Below are positions 1 to 8,887 of a DNA stretch of 64,000 nucleotides, in pieces. The notes under the pieces were generated by a model. It was not told the origin of the DNA, did not search any database, and saw nothing but the letters and a program-made list of their open reading frames with translations. This DNA is from Neorhizobium galegae. Lineage in GTDB: Bacteria; Pseudomonadota; Alphaproteobacteria; Rhizobiales; Rhizobiaceae. The stretch is taken from contig NZ_JAGIPH010000007.1 in NCBI RefSeq assembly GCF_017877135.1, forward strand, positions 62,001-126,000. Reading direction: 5' to 3'. The translations under genes and the position numbers were made by a program. How positions within the stretch are numbered: the first letter of the stretch is position 1; each line of letters starts with the position of its first letter.

Positions 1-23
1 CCCAGTACAGGATCCGCCGATGA
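1..23 (+). CDS. C-terminal end of an upstream gene, probably the partner ABC permease (partial)
   Basis: The first bases can be read in frame as a short basic tail ending in a TGA at 21-23 that overlaps the ATG of the next gene (ATGA overlap). In this importer type two permease genes normally lie in tandem and are translationally coupled, so this is likely the end of the first permease. Only seven codons are visible, so the identity is inferred from context alone. Confidence 0.35.
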
Positions 24-964
24 GTGCCGTCCTCGACATACTGGCCTCTGCCGGGCTTTGGGCCGCGGTGCTGCGCATCGCAACGCCGCTTATTCTGGGA
101 ACGCTCGGGGCGCTTCTGTGCGAACGATCCGGCGTTCTCAATCTCGGCATCGAAGGCATCATGACATTCGGCGCGATGATCGGCTGGCTTTCGGTCTATA
201 ATGGCGCGGATCTCTGGACCGGTTTTCTGATTGCAGCCCTGGCCGGCGGCCTGTTTGGAGCGCTGCACGCGCTTTTGACCGTAACGCTCGGGCTCTCCCA
301 GCATGTGTCGGGCCTCGGCGTCACGCTGTTTGCCTCCAGTTTCAGCTATTATGTCTTTCGACTGGCCGTCCCCGTCGCCGGTTCGCCGCCGACCATCGTA
401 CCGTTCAAGCCGATCGCCATCCCCGGCCTTAGCGATCTCCCCTTCATCGGTCCGGCCTTCTTCGTCCAGACGCCGCCGACCTATCTCGCCATATTGCTTG
501 CGCTTCTCCTCGCCTATGTGGTGTTTCGCACCCCGCTTGGCCTTGCCATCCGCATGACAGGGGAAAATCCCCATGCAGCGGAAGCGCAGGGCATCAACCC
601 AATGGCTGTGCGTTATGGCGCGGTCATTGCGGGCTCTGCCCTGATGGGCATGGCCGGCGCCTTCCTGACGCTGTCGGCCTTCAACAGTTTCTTCCCGACC
701 ATGGTGCAGGGACGCGGCTGGATCTGCATCGCGCTCGTGGTGTTTTCCTCCTGGCGTCCGGGCCGGGCGCTGGTCGGAGCGCTGCTCTTTGCCTTTTTCG
801 ACGGCTTCCAGCTGCGCCTGCAGACCACGCTCGGCGGCGCCGTTCCCTACCAGCTTTTCCTGATGATCCCCTATATCCTGTCCATCGCGGCACTTGCGGT
901 GATGGCGCGGCGCGCGCGCGTGCCCCAGGCCCTGATGCAACCCTACAGGCGCGGCGAGCGCTGA
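20..964 (+). CDS. ABC transporter permease, nucleoside/nucleobase (BmpA-NupQ) type
   Basis: This 314-residue integral membrane protein is an inner-membrane permease of the family that works with a BmpA-type lipoprotein and a double ATPase to import nucleosides or nucleobases. The diagnostic stretch ERSGVLNLGIEGIM lies near residues 36-49, followed by about eight further hydrophobic segments and the loop ENPHAAEAQGIN typical of the family. It has a basic C-terminus. The start overlaps the previous stop, and the downstream cytosine deaminase follows after 15 bases, so the transported substrate may be a pyrimidine or related base. That substrate is inferred from context; the family assignment is firm. 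Confidence 0.88.
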   Translation: MSAVLDILASAGLWAAVLRIATPLILGTLGALLCERSGVLNLGIEGIMTFGAMIGWLSVYNGADLWTGFLIAALAGGLFGALHALLTVTLGLSQHVSGLGVTLFASSFSYYVFRLAVPVAGSPPTIVPFKPIAIPGLSDLPFIGPAFFVQTPPTYLAILLALLLAYVVFRTPLGLAIRMTGENPHAAEAQGINPMAVRYGAVIAGSALMGMAGAFLTLSAFNSFFPTMVQGRGWICIALVVFSSWRPGRALVGALLFAFFDGFQLRLQTTLGGAVPYQLFLMIPYILSIAALAVMARRARVPQALMQPYRRGER

Positions 965-979
965 ACGAAGGACGTCTTG

Positions 980-2269
980 ATGTTCGACCTCATCATCCGC
1001 AATGCCAACCTGCCCGATGGACGCCAGGGCTTCGACATCGGCCTCTCCGGCGGCAAGATTACCGCCATCGAAAAGACCCTCGACGCTGTCTGTGGCGAAG
1101 AGATCGACGCCACTGGCCGCCTTGTCAGCCCGCCCTTCTGCGATCCGCATTTCCACATGGATGCAACGCTGTCGCTCGGCATGCCGCGCATGAACGTCTC
1201 GGGCACATTGCTGGAAGGCATTGCGCTCTGGGGCGAACTGCGCCCGCTTCTGACGAAGGAAGCGCTGGTGGAACGGGCGCTGCGCTACTGCGATCTCGCC
1301 GTCTCGCAGGGCCTCCTGTTCATCCGCAGCCATGTCGATACATCCGACCCGCGCCTTGTGACGGCCGAAGCGCTGATCGAGGTGCGCGAACGGGTGGCGC
1401 CCTATATTCAGCTTCAGCTGGTGGCGTTCCCGCAGGATGGCTATTACCGGGCCGAAGGCGGCGTGGCCTCGCTTGAGCGGGCGCTCGACATGGGCATCGA
1501 CATCGTCGGCGGCATTCCACATTTCGAGCGCACCATGGAGGAGGGGCGCATGTCGCTCGAGGCGCTCTGCCGGATCGCGGCCGAACGCGGCCTGCCGGTC
1601 GATATCCACTGCGACGAGACCGACGATCCGCTGTCGCGCCACATCGAGACGCTGGCAGCCGAAACCATCCGCCACGGCTTGCAGGGACGCGTTGCCGGAT
1701 CGCATCTCACCTCCATGCATTCCATGGACAATTACTATGTCTCCAAGCTCATCCCGCTGATGGCCGAGGCAAAGATCAACGTCATTCCCAACCCGCTCAT
1801 CAACATCATGCTGCAGGGCCGCCACGACACTTATCCGAAGCGGCGCGGCATGACGCGCGTCCGCGAACTGATGGCTGCAGGCCTCAATGTCTCCTTCGGC
1901 CAGGATTGCACGATGGACCCGTGGTATTCGATGGGCTCGGCCGATATGCTCGAGGTCGGCCATATGGCCATTCACGTGGCCCAGATGGGTGGGCTTGACG
2001 ACAAGAAGCAGATTTTCGATGCCCTCACCGTCAATTCCGCAAAGACCATGGGGCTGGAAGGCTATGGCCTGGAGATCGGCTGCAAGGCCGACCTCATCGT
2101 GCTGCAGGCGGCCGACGTCATCGAGGCGCTGCGGCTGAAGCCGTCGAGGCTCTATGTGGTCAAGGGCGGCAAGGTGATTTCCCGCACGGCACCGCGCATT
2201 GGCGAATTGTTCCTCGACGGCCGCCCCAAATCCATCGACAGCGGGCGCGATTACGTCCCGAAATACTAA
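980..2269 (+). CDS. codA: cytosine deaminase (CodA-type amidohydrolase)
   Basis: The 429-residue protein belongs to the metal-dependent amidohydrolases that deaminate cytosine to uracil. The full catalytic set of CodA is present: the H-x-H pair at about 57 and 59, HCDE with the base glutamate near 213, the metal-ligand histidine near 242 (GSHLTSMHS), and the aspartate near 309 in FGQDCTMDPWYS. The stretches QGRHDTYPKRRG and DPWYSMGSADML also match CodA closely. I prefer the ATG at 980 over the TTG three bases earlier because GAAGGACG sits a good distance upstream. It follows the importer permease in what looks like one operon, so import and deamination of a nucleobase or analogue are probably coupled. 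Confidence 0.85.
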   Translation: MFDLIIRNANLPDGRQGFDIGLSGGKITAIEKTLDAVCGEEIDATGRLVSPPFCDPHFHMDATLSLGMPRMNVSGTLLEGIALWGELRPLLTKEALVERALRYCDLAVSQGLLFIRSHVDTSDPRLVTAEALIEVRERVAPYIQLQLVAFPQDGYYRAEGGVASLERALDMGIDIVGGIPHFERTMEEGRMSLEALCRIAAERGLPVDIHCDETDDPLSRHIETLAAETIRHGLQGRVAGSHLTSMHSMDNYYVSKLIPLMAEAKINVIPNPLINIMLQGRHDTYPKRRGMTRVRELMAAGLNVSFGQDCTMDPWYSMGSADMLEVGHMAIHVAQMGGLDDKKQIFDALTVNSAKTMGLEGYGLEIGCKADLIVLQAADVIEALRLKPSRLYVVKGGKVISRTAPRIGELFLDGRPKSIDSGRDYVPKY

Positions 2270-2462
2270 ACTAAGGAATGGCTTGGCTCGGGTGTGGGGA
2301 AGGGAAGCGCCGCGCCCGGGTGCAAGCCACTCTTAATGAACGGGTGGGCGCGACGCTTCATCCGGTCAACGACCGAGGTGCGCGTGGGGTTCCAGCACCT
2401 GTCGCCTCAATAGCAGGAGGTTGGGGCGCTTGTTTGGCGGGCACAGTGCAGAGAGCATGGCC

Positions 2463-3200
2463 TTACTGACACTGGACTCGCGGGCCACCGCCATAGGGCT
2501 GGTAGGTGTTGTCTTCTGCCGAGTAGGAGCGGTAGCGGGTCGAACAGGACTGCGCATGATCCGCCGTCACAAAGCCGGTTGAACCTTCAAGACTTGCCTG
2601 TTCCACCTGCGGCTCCAGTTCGCCGGCCACCTCCGAGCGCGGGAAATTGTCATCGGCAAAGCTGTCATGACCTTCGGGCGGGGGAGAGGTCGGCTCGTTG
2701 GCAGCAACCGTTTCTGCGGCCTTGGCAAGGAAGGGCGAGACGCACTCCCGCCGCCCGCCGCTATAGGCCGTATAGCTGTTGTCGCGCGGGCGGTAGGAAC
2801 GGTAACGGTTCGCGCACCATTCCAGATGCGCCTCGTTGAACGCAGGTTCCGTCTGCGTCTCCATGGCGGTTTCCGACACGTCTGTCGTGGCGACAGTTCC
2901 GGATGCGGCCTGATCTGTATTCGTGCCTTCGCGGGAGGAGACAAGGGTGGCTACCACCTCTCCATCTGCGCCGGAAGCCGGGACCTCGGAGGCCACCTGC
3001 ACGCCCGGAACGCGTTCCAGCGTGTTGCGTGCCGGATCGACGCGCACCGGTTCACTGGTCCACAGGCTTGCCACGTCCGAGCCGCCAAGTCGCCTCGGCG
3101 TTTCGTCGGTATGCAGCAGGAAGGTTGCAACGAAAAGACCCCCGATAAAGGTCATCAGGGACAGTCCGAGGCTTGCAAAAAGCGTAAAGACGCTCTTCAT
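2463..3200 (-). CDS. BA14K-like repeat protein, exported or membrane-anchored
   Basis: This 245-residue protein starts with a hydrophobic segment (MKSVFTLFASLGLSLMTFIG) that looks like a signal anchor. A low-complexity acidic and Thr/Ala/Glu-rich middle follows. It ends with two copies of a Cys-bounded motif, NRYRSYRPRDNSYTAYSGG and TRYRSYSAEDNTYQPYGGG, each flanked by cysteines. This is the BA14K signature, first known from a Brucella immunoreactive protein and common in Rhizobiales. A longer start at 3287 is open, but the ATG at 3200 has a GGAG-like site eight bases upstream and places the hydrophobic segment at the N-terminus. It is transcribed divergently from the EamA-type exporter. Its exact role is not known. 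Confidence 0.75.
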   Translation of the reverse strand: MKSVFTLFASLGLSLMTFIGGLFVATFLLHTDETPRRLGGSDVASLWTSEPVRVDPARNTLERVPGVQVASEVPASGADGEVVATLVSSREGTNTDQAASGTVATTDVSETAMETQTEPAFNEAHLEWCANRYRSYRPRDNSYTAYSGGRRECVSPFLAKAAETVAANEPTSPPPEGHDSFADDNFPRSEVAGELEPQVEQASLEGSTGFVTADHAQSCSTRYRSYSAEDNTYQPYGGGPRVQCQ

Positions 3201-3391
3201 GGCTATGCTCCGCAATTCGATTTCGGAAAGGAATGCGAAGGTCGGGAGCCGGTTCCTCAAAAAAACAACGGACGATTGACGGAACATTTGCGGGAACGGA
3301 TTAAACCGGTACCGGATTACAGTTAAGGCGGGGGCGTTGGGGCCTTGTCCTGCATTTGGCGCCCTTGGCGGTGGCCGTGACGAGGTACTTT

Positions 3392-4372
3392 ATGTCTGCC
3401 TTCAACGAGATCCGCGATGCCGACGGCAAGCAGACGAATGATGCCGGTGACGAGCCCGCAACGCCCCTGCCATATGTTCGGGAGCCGATGATCAACAAGG
3501 GGCGGGCGGCGGTGATGATGATGATCGCCGTGACGCTGTTTGCCTTCCTTGACAGTTCAGCCAAGATTGCCGGTGCTGCAGTTCCCTCCCTCGAACTGGT
3601 CTGGTTCCGCTTCGTCGTGCATTTCCTGCTGGTCGCGGTCATCCTCAATCCCTGGTGCGCGCCTGAGACCTGGAGAACCGGACATCCGAAACTGCAGACC
3701 CTTCGCGCACTGATCCAGATCGTCTGCACGGGCCTCAATTTTCTGGCGCTCAGCCAGTTGCAGATCGCCCAGACCCTGTCGATCCAGTTCACCGGCCCGG
3801 CCTTCATCACGCTGTTGTCGATCGTGTGGCTCGGCGAAAAGGTGGGGCGCTACCGCTGGACGGCAATCGCCATCAGCTTTATCGGCGTGCTCGTCATCAC
3901 CCAGCCGAAGCTTGACGGCATCGAGCCGGCTTTTGGCGTCATGCTTTTGTCCGTCATGATCGGTGCCAGCTACTCCATCCTGACGCGACGCCTGGCCGGC
4001 AGTGAATCCCCCGGCAGCATGCTTTTGATCATGGCCGGCCTGCCGGCGCTTCTGCTGACGCCGCTGATGCCGTTCGTGTGGGTGTGGCCGGCGCATCCTT
4101 CCACGTGGTTTGCGCTCTTCGCCACCGGCGCGTTTGGTGCGCTGGCGCATTATTTCTACATCGGGGCCCACCGGCTGGCGCCCGCCTCGTTCCTGGCGCC
4201 CTTGCAGTATTTCCAGTTCCTGGCGGTTCTGGTGCTGGGCTTTATCGTCTTCGGCGATGTTCCGACGCTGTCCACCTTCCTCGGCGCCGCCATCCTCATC
4301 GGGTCCGGGCTCTACATCTGGCACCGCGAACGGGTTCTGGCGCGGGCTGCCACACGTTCCGCGGCCGCTTGA
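3392..4372 (+). CDS. EamA/DMT-superfamily exporter
   Basis: The 326-residue protein has about ten hydrophobic helices after a polar 35-residue N-terminus, the layout of two tandem EamA domains. Family features include the segment near residue 120 beginning ALSQLQIAQTLSIQFTGPAF and the second-repeat segment LAPASFLAPLQYFQFL. Such proteins export amino acids or other small metabolites across the inner membrane. The substrate cannot be read from sequence. The ATG at 3392 is chosen because CGAGG lies just upstream; an upstream TTG at 3356 is less likely. The shared upstream region with the BA14K gene contains a short perfect palindrome, CCGGTACCGG, at 3306-3315. Confidence 0.85.
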   Translation: MSAFNEIRDADGKQTNDAGDEPATPLPYVREPMINKGRAAVMMMIAVTLFAFLDSSAKIAGAAVPSLELVWFRFVVHFLLVAVILNPWCAPETWRTGHPKLQTLRALIQIVCTGLNFLALSQLQIAQTLSIQFTGPAFITLLSIVWLGEKVGRYRWTAIAISFIGVLVITQPKLDGIEPAFGVMLLSVMIGASYSILTRRLAGSESPGSMLLIMAGLPALLLTPLMPFVWVWPAHPSTWFALFATGAFGALAHYFYIGAHRLAPASFLAPLQYFQFLAVLVLGFIVFGDVPTLSTFLGAAILIGSGLYIWHRERVLARAATRSAAA

Positions 4373-4417
4373 CGCACAAAACCATCATCATGTGGAAAAG
4401 CGTGTGATGACAAGGTG

Positions 4418-4448
4418 TTGCATGCAATAAAATGCACAGCTGTGCATT
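4418..4448. promoter_or_regulatory. two adjacent palindromes upstream of ugpB, probable operator
   Basis: TTGCATGCAA (4418-4427) and the perfect 18-base palindrome AATGCACAGCTGTGCATT (4431-4448) lie about 115 bases before the ugpB start. Perfect dyads this long are rarely accidental and are typical of dimeric repressor sites. I could not recognise a rhizobial PHO box (CTGTCAT direct repeats) here, so control may involve another regulator. The regulator is unknown. Confidence 0.5.
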
Positions 4449-4563
4449 CTTGCTCTTCTCTTGTCTTCAATTGCCTTCTAAAAGAGGGGCGTGGTCAGGG
4501 AGGATCATGGCGCGCGACGCGATGTCGCCACTGACTAGAACCGACAATAAACGGGAGGAAACC

Positions 4564-5871
4564 ATGTCTTTCGGCAAAATTCTTGCGAGCACGACCGTAT
4601 CCGTCGTGGCGATGATGTCTGCGTCCCAGGTACTGGCCGCTACGGAACTGCAATGGTGGCACGCCATGTCGGGTGCCAATAACGAGGTTGTCGATACCCT
4701 TGCCAAGGAATTCAACGCCAGCCAGAGCGAATACAAGATCGTTCCGGTCTTCAAGGGAAGCTATCCTGAAACGCTGAATGCCGGCATCGCCGCCTTCCGC
4801 GCCAAGCAGGCACCCGCCATCCTTCAGGTGTTTGACGCCGGCAGCGGCGTGATGATGGGTGCCGAAGGCGCCGTCATGCCCGTCGCCGACGTTTTGAAAA
4901 AGGGTGGCTTTACCTTCGACAAGGCCAATTACCTCGCCGGCATCGCCGCCTATTATTCCAAGCCCGACGGCTCCATGCTGTCCTTCCCCTACAATTCGTC
5001 TTCGCCGGTGATGTACTACAACAAGGACACATTCAAGAAGGCTGGCCTCAACCCCGACGAAGCGCCCAAGACCTGGCCTGAAGTGTTCGAAGCGGCCAAG
5101 AAGATCAAGGCGAGCGGCGCCAGCGCCTGCGGCATGACCTCCACCTGGCTCACCTGGATCCAGACCGAGAACTTTGCCGCCTGGAACAACGTGTCCTATG
5201 GCACCAATGAAAACGGCCTCGGTGGCACCAAGGTGGAACTGAAGGTCAATGCGCCGCTGTTCGTCCAGCATTTCCAGGCCCTGGCCGATCTCGCCAAGGA
5301 CGGCACGTTCCGCTACGGCGGCCGCACCTCGGAAGCCAAGCAGCTGTTCACCTCCGGCGAATGCGGCATCCTGACGGAATCCTCCGGTGGTCTTGGCGAC
5401 ATCATCAAATCCGGCATGAACTACGGCATCGGCCAGCTGCCCTATTATCCGGGCGAAGGCCGTCCGCAGAACACCATTCCCGGCGGCGCCAGCCTCTGGG
5501 TCTTCGGCGGCAAGTCGGATGCGGAATACAAGGGCATCGCGCAGTTCTTCAATTTCCTCTCGCAGACGCCGATCCAGGCGCGCCTGCACCAGGTGTCCGG
5601 CTACCTGCCGGTGACCATGGCGGCTTATGAAGACACCAAGAAGTCCGGCTTCTACGAAAAGAACCCGGCCCGTGAGACGCCGATCCTGCAGATGATGGGC
5701 AAGGCGCCGACGGAAAATTCCAAGGGCGTGCGTCTCGTCAACCTGCCGCAGGTTCGCGACATCATGAACGAGGAATACGAGGCGCTTCTCGCCGGCAAGC
5801 AGGATGCCAAGACGACGATGGACAAGATCGTCGAGCGCGGCAATGCCGCCATCAAGCAGGCCCAGCGTTAA
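4564..5871 (+). CDS. ugpB: sn-glycerol-3-phosphate ABC transporter, periplasmic binding protein
   Basis: The 435-residue protein is close in length and sequence to E. coli UgpB, which binds sn-glycerol-3-phosphate and glycerophosphodiesters in the periplasm. A cleavable signal peptide covers about residues 1-24 (ending SQVLAA). Family segments include WWHAMSGANNEVVDTLA, QAPAILQVFDAG, YYNKDTFKKAGLNP, IPGGASLWV and KGVRLVNLPQVRDIM. The ATG at 4564 is preceded by the strong site GGGAGGAA; an in-frame start at 4432 would add a tail that hides the signal peptide. It is the first gene of ugpBAEC. A stem-loop follows the stop, as is common after binding-protein genes. Confidence 0.95.
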   Translation: MSFGKILASTTVSVVAMMSASQVLAATELQWWHAMSGANNEVVDTLAKEFNASQSEYKIVPVFKGSYPETLNAGIAAFRAKQAPAILQVFDAGSGVMMGAEGAVMPVADVLKKGGFTFDKANYLAGIAAYYSKPDGSMLSFPYNSSSPVMYYNKDTFKKAGLNPDEAPKTWPEVFEAAKKIKASGASACGMTSTWLTWIQTENFAAWNNVSYGTNENGLGGTKVELKVNAPLFVQHFQALADLAKDGTFRYGGRTSEAKQLFTSGECGILTESSGGLGDIIKSGMNYGIGQLPYYPGEGRPQNTIPGGASLWVFGGKSDAEYKGIAQFFNFLSQTPIQARLHQVSGYLPVTMAAYEDTKKSGFYEKNPARETPILQMMGKAPTENSKGVRLVNLPQVRDIMNEEYEALLAGKQDAKTTMDKIVERGNAAIKQAQR

Positions 5872-5883
5872 TCCACCCTCCTC

Positions 5884-5915
5884 GTCAGCCCGGCGGCCTT
5901 CGGTCGCGGGCTGAC
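5884..5915 (+). terminator. intercistronic stem-loop between ugpB and ugpA
   Basis: GTCAGCCCG (5884-5892) and CGGGCTGAC (5907-5915) form a nine-base perfect stem with a 14-base loop. No U-run follows. It is more likely a mRNA-stabilising or partial-termination element that raises UgpB relative to the permeases than a true terminator. The hairpin is seen; its role is inferred. Confidence 0.45.
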
Positions 5916-5935
5916 GTCAGAACAGGACAATCGCC

Positions 5936-6817
5936 GTGCAACGCGTTGTGTTTCCAAACAAGGTGCTCCCCTATTTCCTGGTGGCGCCGCAAATCATCCT
6001 GACGGTGATTTTCTTCTTCTGGCCGGCAAGCCAGGCGCTGTATCAATCGATGCAGCGCGAGGACCCCTTCGGCCTTTCAAGCGGCTTTGTCGGCCTCGAC
6101 AATTTCCGCTTCGTGCTGTCGGATGAGAATTACCTGCATTCGCTGCAGGTGACGGTCATCTTCAGCGCCGCAACCGCCATCCTCGCAATGGTTGTCGCCC
6201 TGATGCTGGCAACCGCTGCCGACCGGGTGGTGAGGGGAAAGGGCTTCTATCGCACCATGCTGATCTGGCCTTATGCGGTGGCGCCGGCCGTGGCCGGCAT
6301 GCTGTGGCTTTTCATGTTCAATCCGTCCATGGGCACGTTCGCCTATATCCTGCGCCGCAACGGCATTGCCTGGGATCCGCTTCTGAACGGCGATCAGGCC
6401 ATGGTGCTCGTCGTCGTCGCGGCCGCCTGGAAGCAGATCAGCTACAATTTCCTGTTCTTCGTCGCCGGCCTCCAGGCCATTCCAAAATCGCTGATCGAGG
6501 CCGCCGCCATCGATGGCGCCCGCGGTGCCCGCCGGTTCTGGACCATCGTGTTTCCGCTTCTGGCCCCGACGACCTTCTTCCTGCTCGTTGTCAACACCGT
6601 CTATGCCTTCTTCGACACGTTTGGCATCATCCATGCGGTGACCGGCGGCGGGCCTGCCAAGGCCACCGAAACGCTCGTCTACAAGGTTTATAACGATGGT
6701 TTCGTCAACCTCGACCTCGGCTCGTCGGCGGCACAATCGGTCATCCTGATGATCATCGTCATTGCCCTGACGGCCTTCCAGTTCCGCTTCGTCGAGAAGC
6801 GCGTGCATTATGCGTGA
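5936..6817 (+). CDS. ugpA: sn-glycerol-3-phosphate ABC transporter, permease
   Basis: The 293-residue inner-membrane permease has six hydrophobic segments and the EAA loop that contacts the ATPase (about residues 198-217, [20 protein letters not shown]). It pairs with UgpE to form the channel for glycerol-3-phosphate. The start is a GTG at 5936. The stop lies ten bases before ugpE, so the two are co-translated. Length and sequence fit UgpA of E. coli (295 residues). Confidence 0.93.
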   Translation: MQRVVFPNKVLPYFLVAPQIILTVIFFFWPASQALYQSMQREDPFGLSSGFVGLDNFRFVLSDENYLHSLQVTVIFSAATAILAMVVALMLATAADRVVRGKGFYRTMLIWPYAVAPAVAGMLWLFMFNPSMGTFAYILRRNGIAWDPLLNGDQAMVLVVVAAAWKQISYNFLFFVAGLQAIPKSLIEAAAIDGARGARRFWTIVFPLLAPTTFFLLVVNTVYAFFDTFGIIHAVTGGGPAKATETLVYKVYNDGFVNLDLGSSAAQSVILMIIVIALTAFQFRFVEKRVHYA

Positions 6818-6826
6818 GGACAGATC

Positions 6827-7675
6827 ATGATTGAAAGACGTCCAATCGCCGGCCTCCTCGGTCATTTCATGCTGATCATCGGCATCATCATCGTGGCCTT
6901 CCCGATCTATTACACCTTCGTGGCCTCCACGCTGTCGTCGGGGGAAATCCTGCGCCCGCCGATCTCGCTTCTGCCCGGCAGCCATCTCGTTGAAAACTAT
7001 TCGACGGCGATCAATGGCGGCGTCGAGCGCGTCTCCGGCGTCAGCCTCGAACGCATGCTGTGGAACACCTTCGTGGTGGCCATGGCGATTGCCATCGGCA
7101 AGATCCTCATCTCCTTCATCTCGGCCTATGCCATCGTCTTCTTCCAGTTCCCGTTCCGCATGGGCTTCTTCTGGATGATTTTCGTGACGCTGATGCTGCC
7201 GGTGGAGGTGCGCATCCTGCCCACCTACAAGGTGATCGTCGATCTTGGCCTCATCGATACCTACACGGGCCTTACTCTGCCGCTGATGGCCTCCGCCACC
7301 GCCACGTTCCTGTTTCGCCAGTTCTTCCTGACGATCCCCGGCGAACTCGTCGAGGCTGCCCGCATCGACAATGCCGGCCCCTTCCGCTTCATGAAGGATA
7401 TCCTGCTGCCTTTGTCGCGCACAAATATCGCAGCGCTCTTCGTCATCCTCTTCATCTACGGCTGGACGCAGTATCTGTGGCCGCTGCTGGTCACCAACGA
7501 CGCGCAGATGGCGACGATCATCATCGGCCTTCGCAAGATGGTGGATTTCGCCGACGCTTCTACCCCCTGGAATTATGTCATGGTCACGGCGATCCTCGCC
7601 ATCATCCCGCCGATTCTGGTGGTGGTTCTGATGCAGCGCTGGTTCGTGAAAGGCCTTGTGGAGACTGAAAAGTAA
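6827..7675 (+). CDS. ugpE: sn-glycerol-3-phosphate ABC transporter, permease
   Basis: The 282-residue second permease has six membrane segments. Its EAA loop reads [20 protein letters not shown] near residues 180-199. It matches UgpE of E. coli (281 residues) in length and layout, including the periplasmic stretch after the first helix with [10 protein letters not shown]. Its TAA stop shares a base with the ATG of ugpC, so translation of the ATPase is coupled to it. Confidence 0.93.
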   Translation: MIERRPIAGLLGHFMLIIGIIIVAFPIYYTFVASTLSSGEILRPPISLLPGSHLVENYSTAINGGVERVSGVSLERMLWNTFVVAMAIAIGKILISFISAYAIVFFQFPFRMGFFWMIFVTLMLPVEVRILPTYKVIVDLGLIDTYTGLTLPLMASATATFLFRQFFLTIPGELVEAARIDNAGPFRFMKDILLPLSRTNIAALFVILFIYGWTQYLWPLLVTNDAQMATIIIGLRKMVDFADASTPWNYVMVTAILAIIPPILVVVLMQRWFVKGLVETEK

Positions 7676-8718
7676 TGGCCAAGATCACCCTCAACAATGT
7701 CCGCAAGACCTATGCCGGCACGGTGGAAACCATCAAGGGCGTCTCGCTCGATATCGCCGACGGCGAACTGCTGGTGCTTGTCGGTCCCTCCGGCTGCGGC
7801 AAGTCCACACTTCTGCGCATGATTGCCGGGCTGGAAAGCATCACATCCGGCGAAATTTCTATCGGAGACCGCGTCGTCAACACGCTGGAACCGTCCGAGC
7901 GCGATATCGCGATGGTGTTCCAGAACTATGCGCTTTATCCGCATATGACGGTCTACCAGAACCTGGCCTATGGCCTGAAAAACCGCAACACGCCGGCTGA
8001 TGTGATCGAGGCACGCATCAAGAAGGCGGCGACGACGCTCGAAATCGAACAGTATCTGGAGCGCAAGCCGCGCCAGCTCTCCGGCGGCCAGCGCCAGCGC
8101 GTCGCCATGGGCCGCGCCATCGTGCGCGAGCCCTCGGCGTTCCTGTTCGACGAGCCTCTGTCCAACCTCGACGCAAAACTGCGCGTTCAGATGCGGGTGG
8201 AAATCAAGCGGCTGCAGCGGGCGCTTGCCACCACCAGCGTCTATGTCACCCACGACCAGATGGAAGCGATGACGCTCGCCGACCGGCTGGTGGTGCTGAA
8301 CGGCGGCCACATCGAGCAGGTGGGCACGCCGATCGAGCTGTACGAGAAGCCGGCGACAACCTTCGTCGCCACCTTTATCGGTTCGCCCTCGATGAACCTT
8401 CTGGACCGTGCCCGCGGCGGTTTCGACCTCTCCGGTGTTCCGGAGGCGGCAACCATCGGCATCCGCCCGGAAGACCTGAAGGTGGTCAGCGATGGACAAG
8501 TCGCGGGCTATGCCTTGCGCGCGGACGTGACCGTCGGCGCCGTGGAACTCGTGGGCGCCGAAAGCTATGTCTATGGCAAGCTGTCGTCCGGACAGGACAT
8601 CGCATTTCGCGTCTCCGGCCGTTCGCAGATCGAGACCGGCGCGCAGATGACGGTTGCGGCACATAGCCACGACATCCATCTGTTCGATGCAGGCGGCGCG
8701 CGTCTTGCCGGCCATTGA
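7675..8718 (+). CDS. ugpC: sn-glycerol-3-phosphate ABC transporter, ATP-binding subunit
   Basis: The 347-residue ATPase has Walker [10 protein letters not shown] at residues 37-45, Q-loop [10 protein letters not shown], signature [14 protein letters not shown], Walker [12 protein letters not shown] and the H-loop [11 protein letters not shown]. The C-terminal third is a TOBE/OB regulatory domain, as in UgpC and MalK. It energises UgpAE. It ends the ugp operon; the next gene is a separate phosphate cotransporter in the same direction. Confidence 0.93.
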   Translation: MAKITLNNVRKTYAGTVETIKGVSLDIADGELLVLVGPSGCGKSTLLRMIAGLESITSGEISIGDRVVNTLEPSERDIAMVFQNYALYPHMTVYQNLAYGLKNRNTPADVIEARIKKAATTLEIEQYLERKPRQLSGGQRQRVAMGRAIVREPSAFLFDEPLSNLDAKLRVQMRVEIKRLQRALATTSVYVTHDQMEAMTLADRLVVLNGGHIEQVGTPIELYEKPATTFVATFIGSPSMNLLDRARGGFDLSGVPEAATIGIRPEDLKVVSDGQVAGYALRADVTVGAVELVGAESYVYGKLSSGQDIAFRVSGRSQIETGAQMTVAAHSHDIHLFDAGGARLAGH

Positions 8719-8727
8719 TCGCTGACC

Positions 8728-8747
8728 GGGCGACCATCATGTCGCCC
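8728..8747 (+). terminator. weak stem-loop after ugpC
   Basis: GGGCGAC (8728-8734) and GTCGCCC (8741-8747) form a seven-base perfect stem with a six-base loop ten bases after the ugpC stop. There is no U-run, so it would be at best a weak or Rho-assisted end. Confidence 0.4.
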
Positions 8748-8887
8748 AGTCACCCGCCTATGACGGGTTGGCGAAATCGGAATGTGGCAGTTCGTGGCAA
8801 TCTGCCTGTAAACCGTTTGCAGAGACCTTAGCCTGCATACTCCTGTGCCGGGAGGAGAGCAGCGGAGAAACGAGAAAGGCCGGAGGG

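Noticed and set aside
2278..2469. 63-codon open frame after the cytosine deaminase gene
   Set aside because: It has no convincing ribosome site and no recognisable features, and it runs into the end of the BA14K gene on the other strand.
4373..4563. PHO box before ugpB
   Set aside because: I looked for two CTGTCAT-like repeats at 11-base spacing and found only single partial matches; not enough to call.
8760..8887. PHO box in the GTGGCA direct repeat before the Na/Pi cotransporter
   Set aside because: The repeats are 10, not 11, bases apart and do not match the PhoB consensus.
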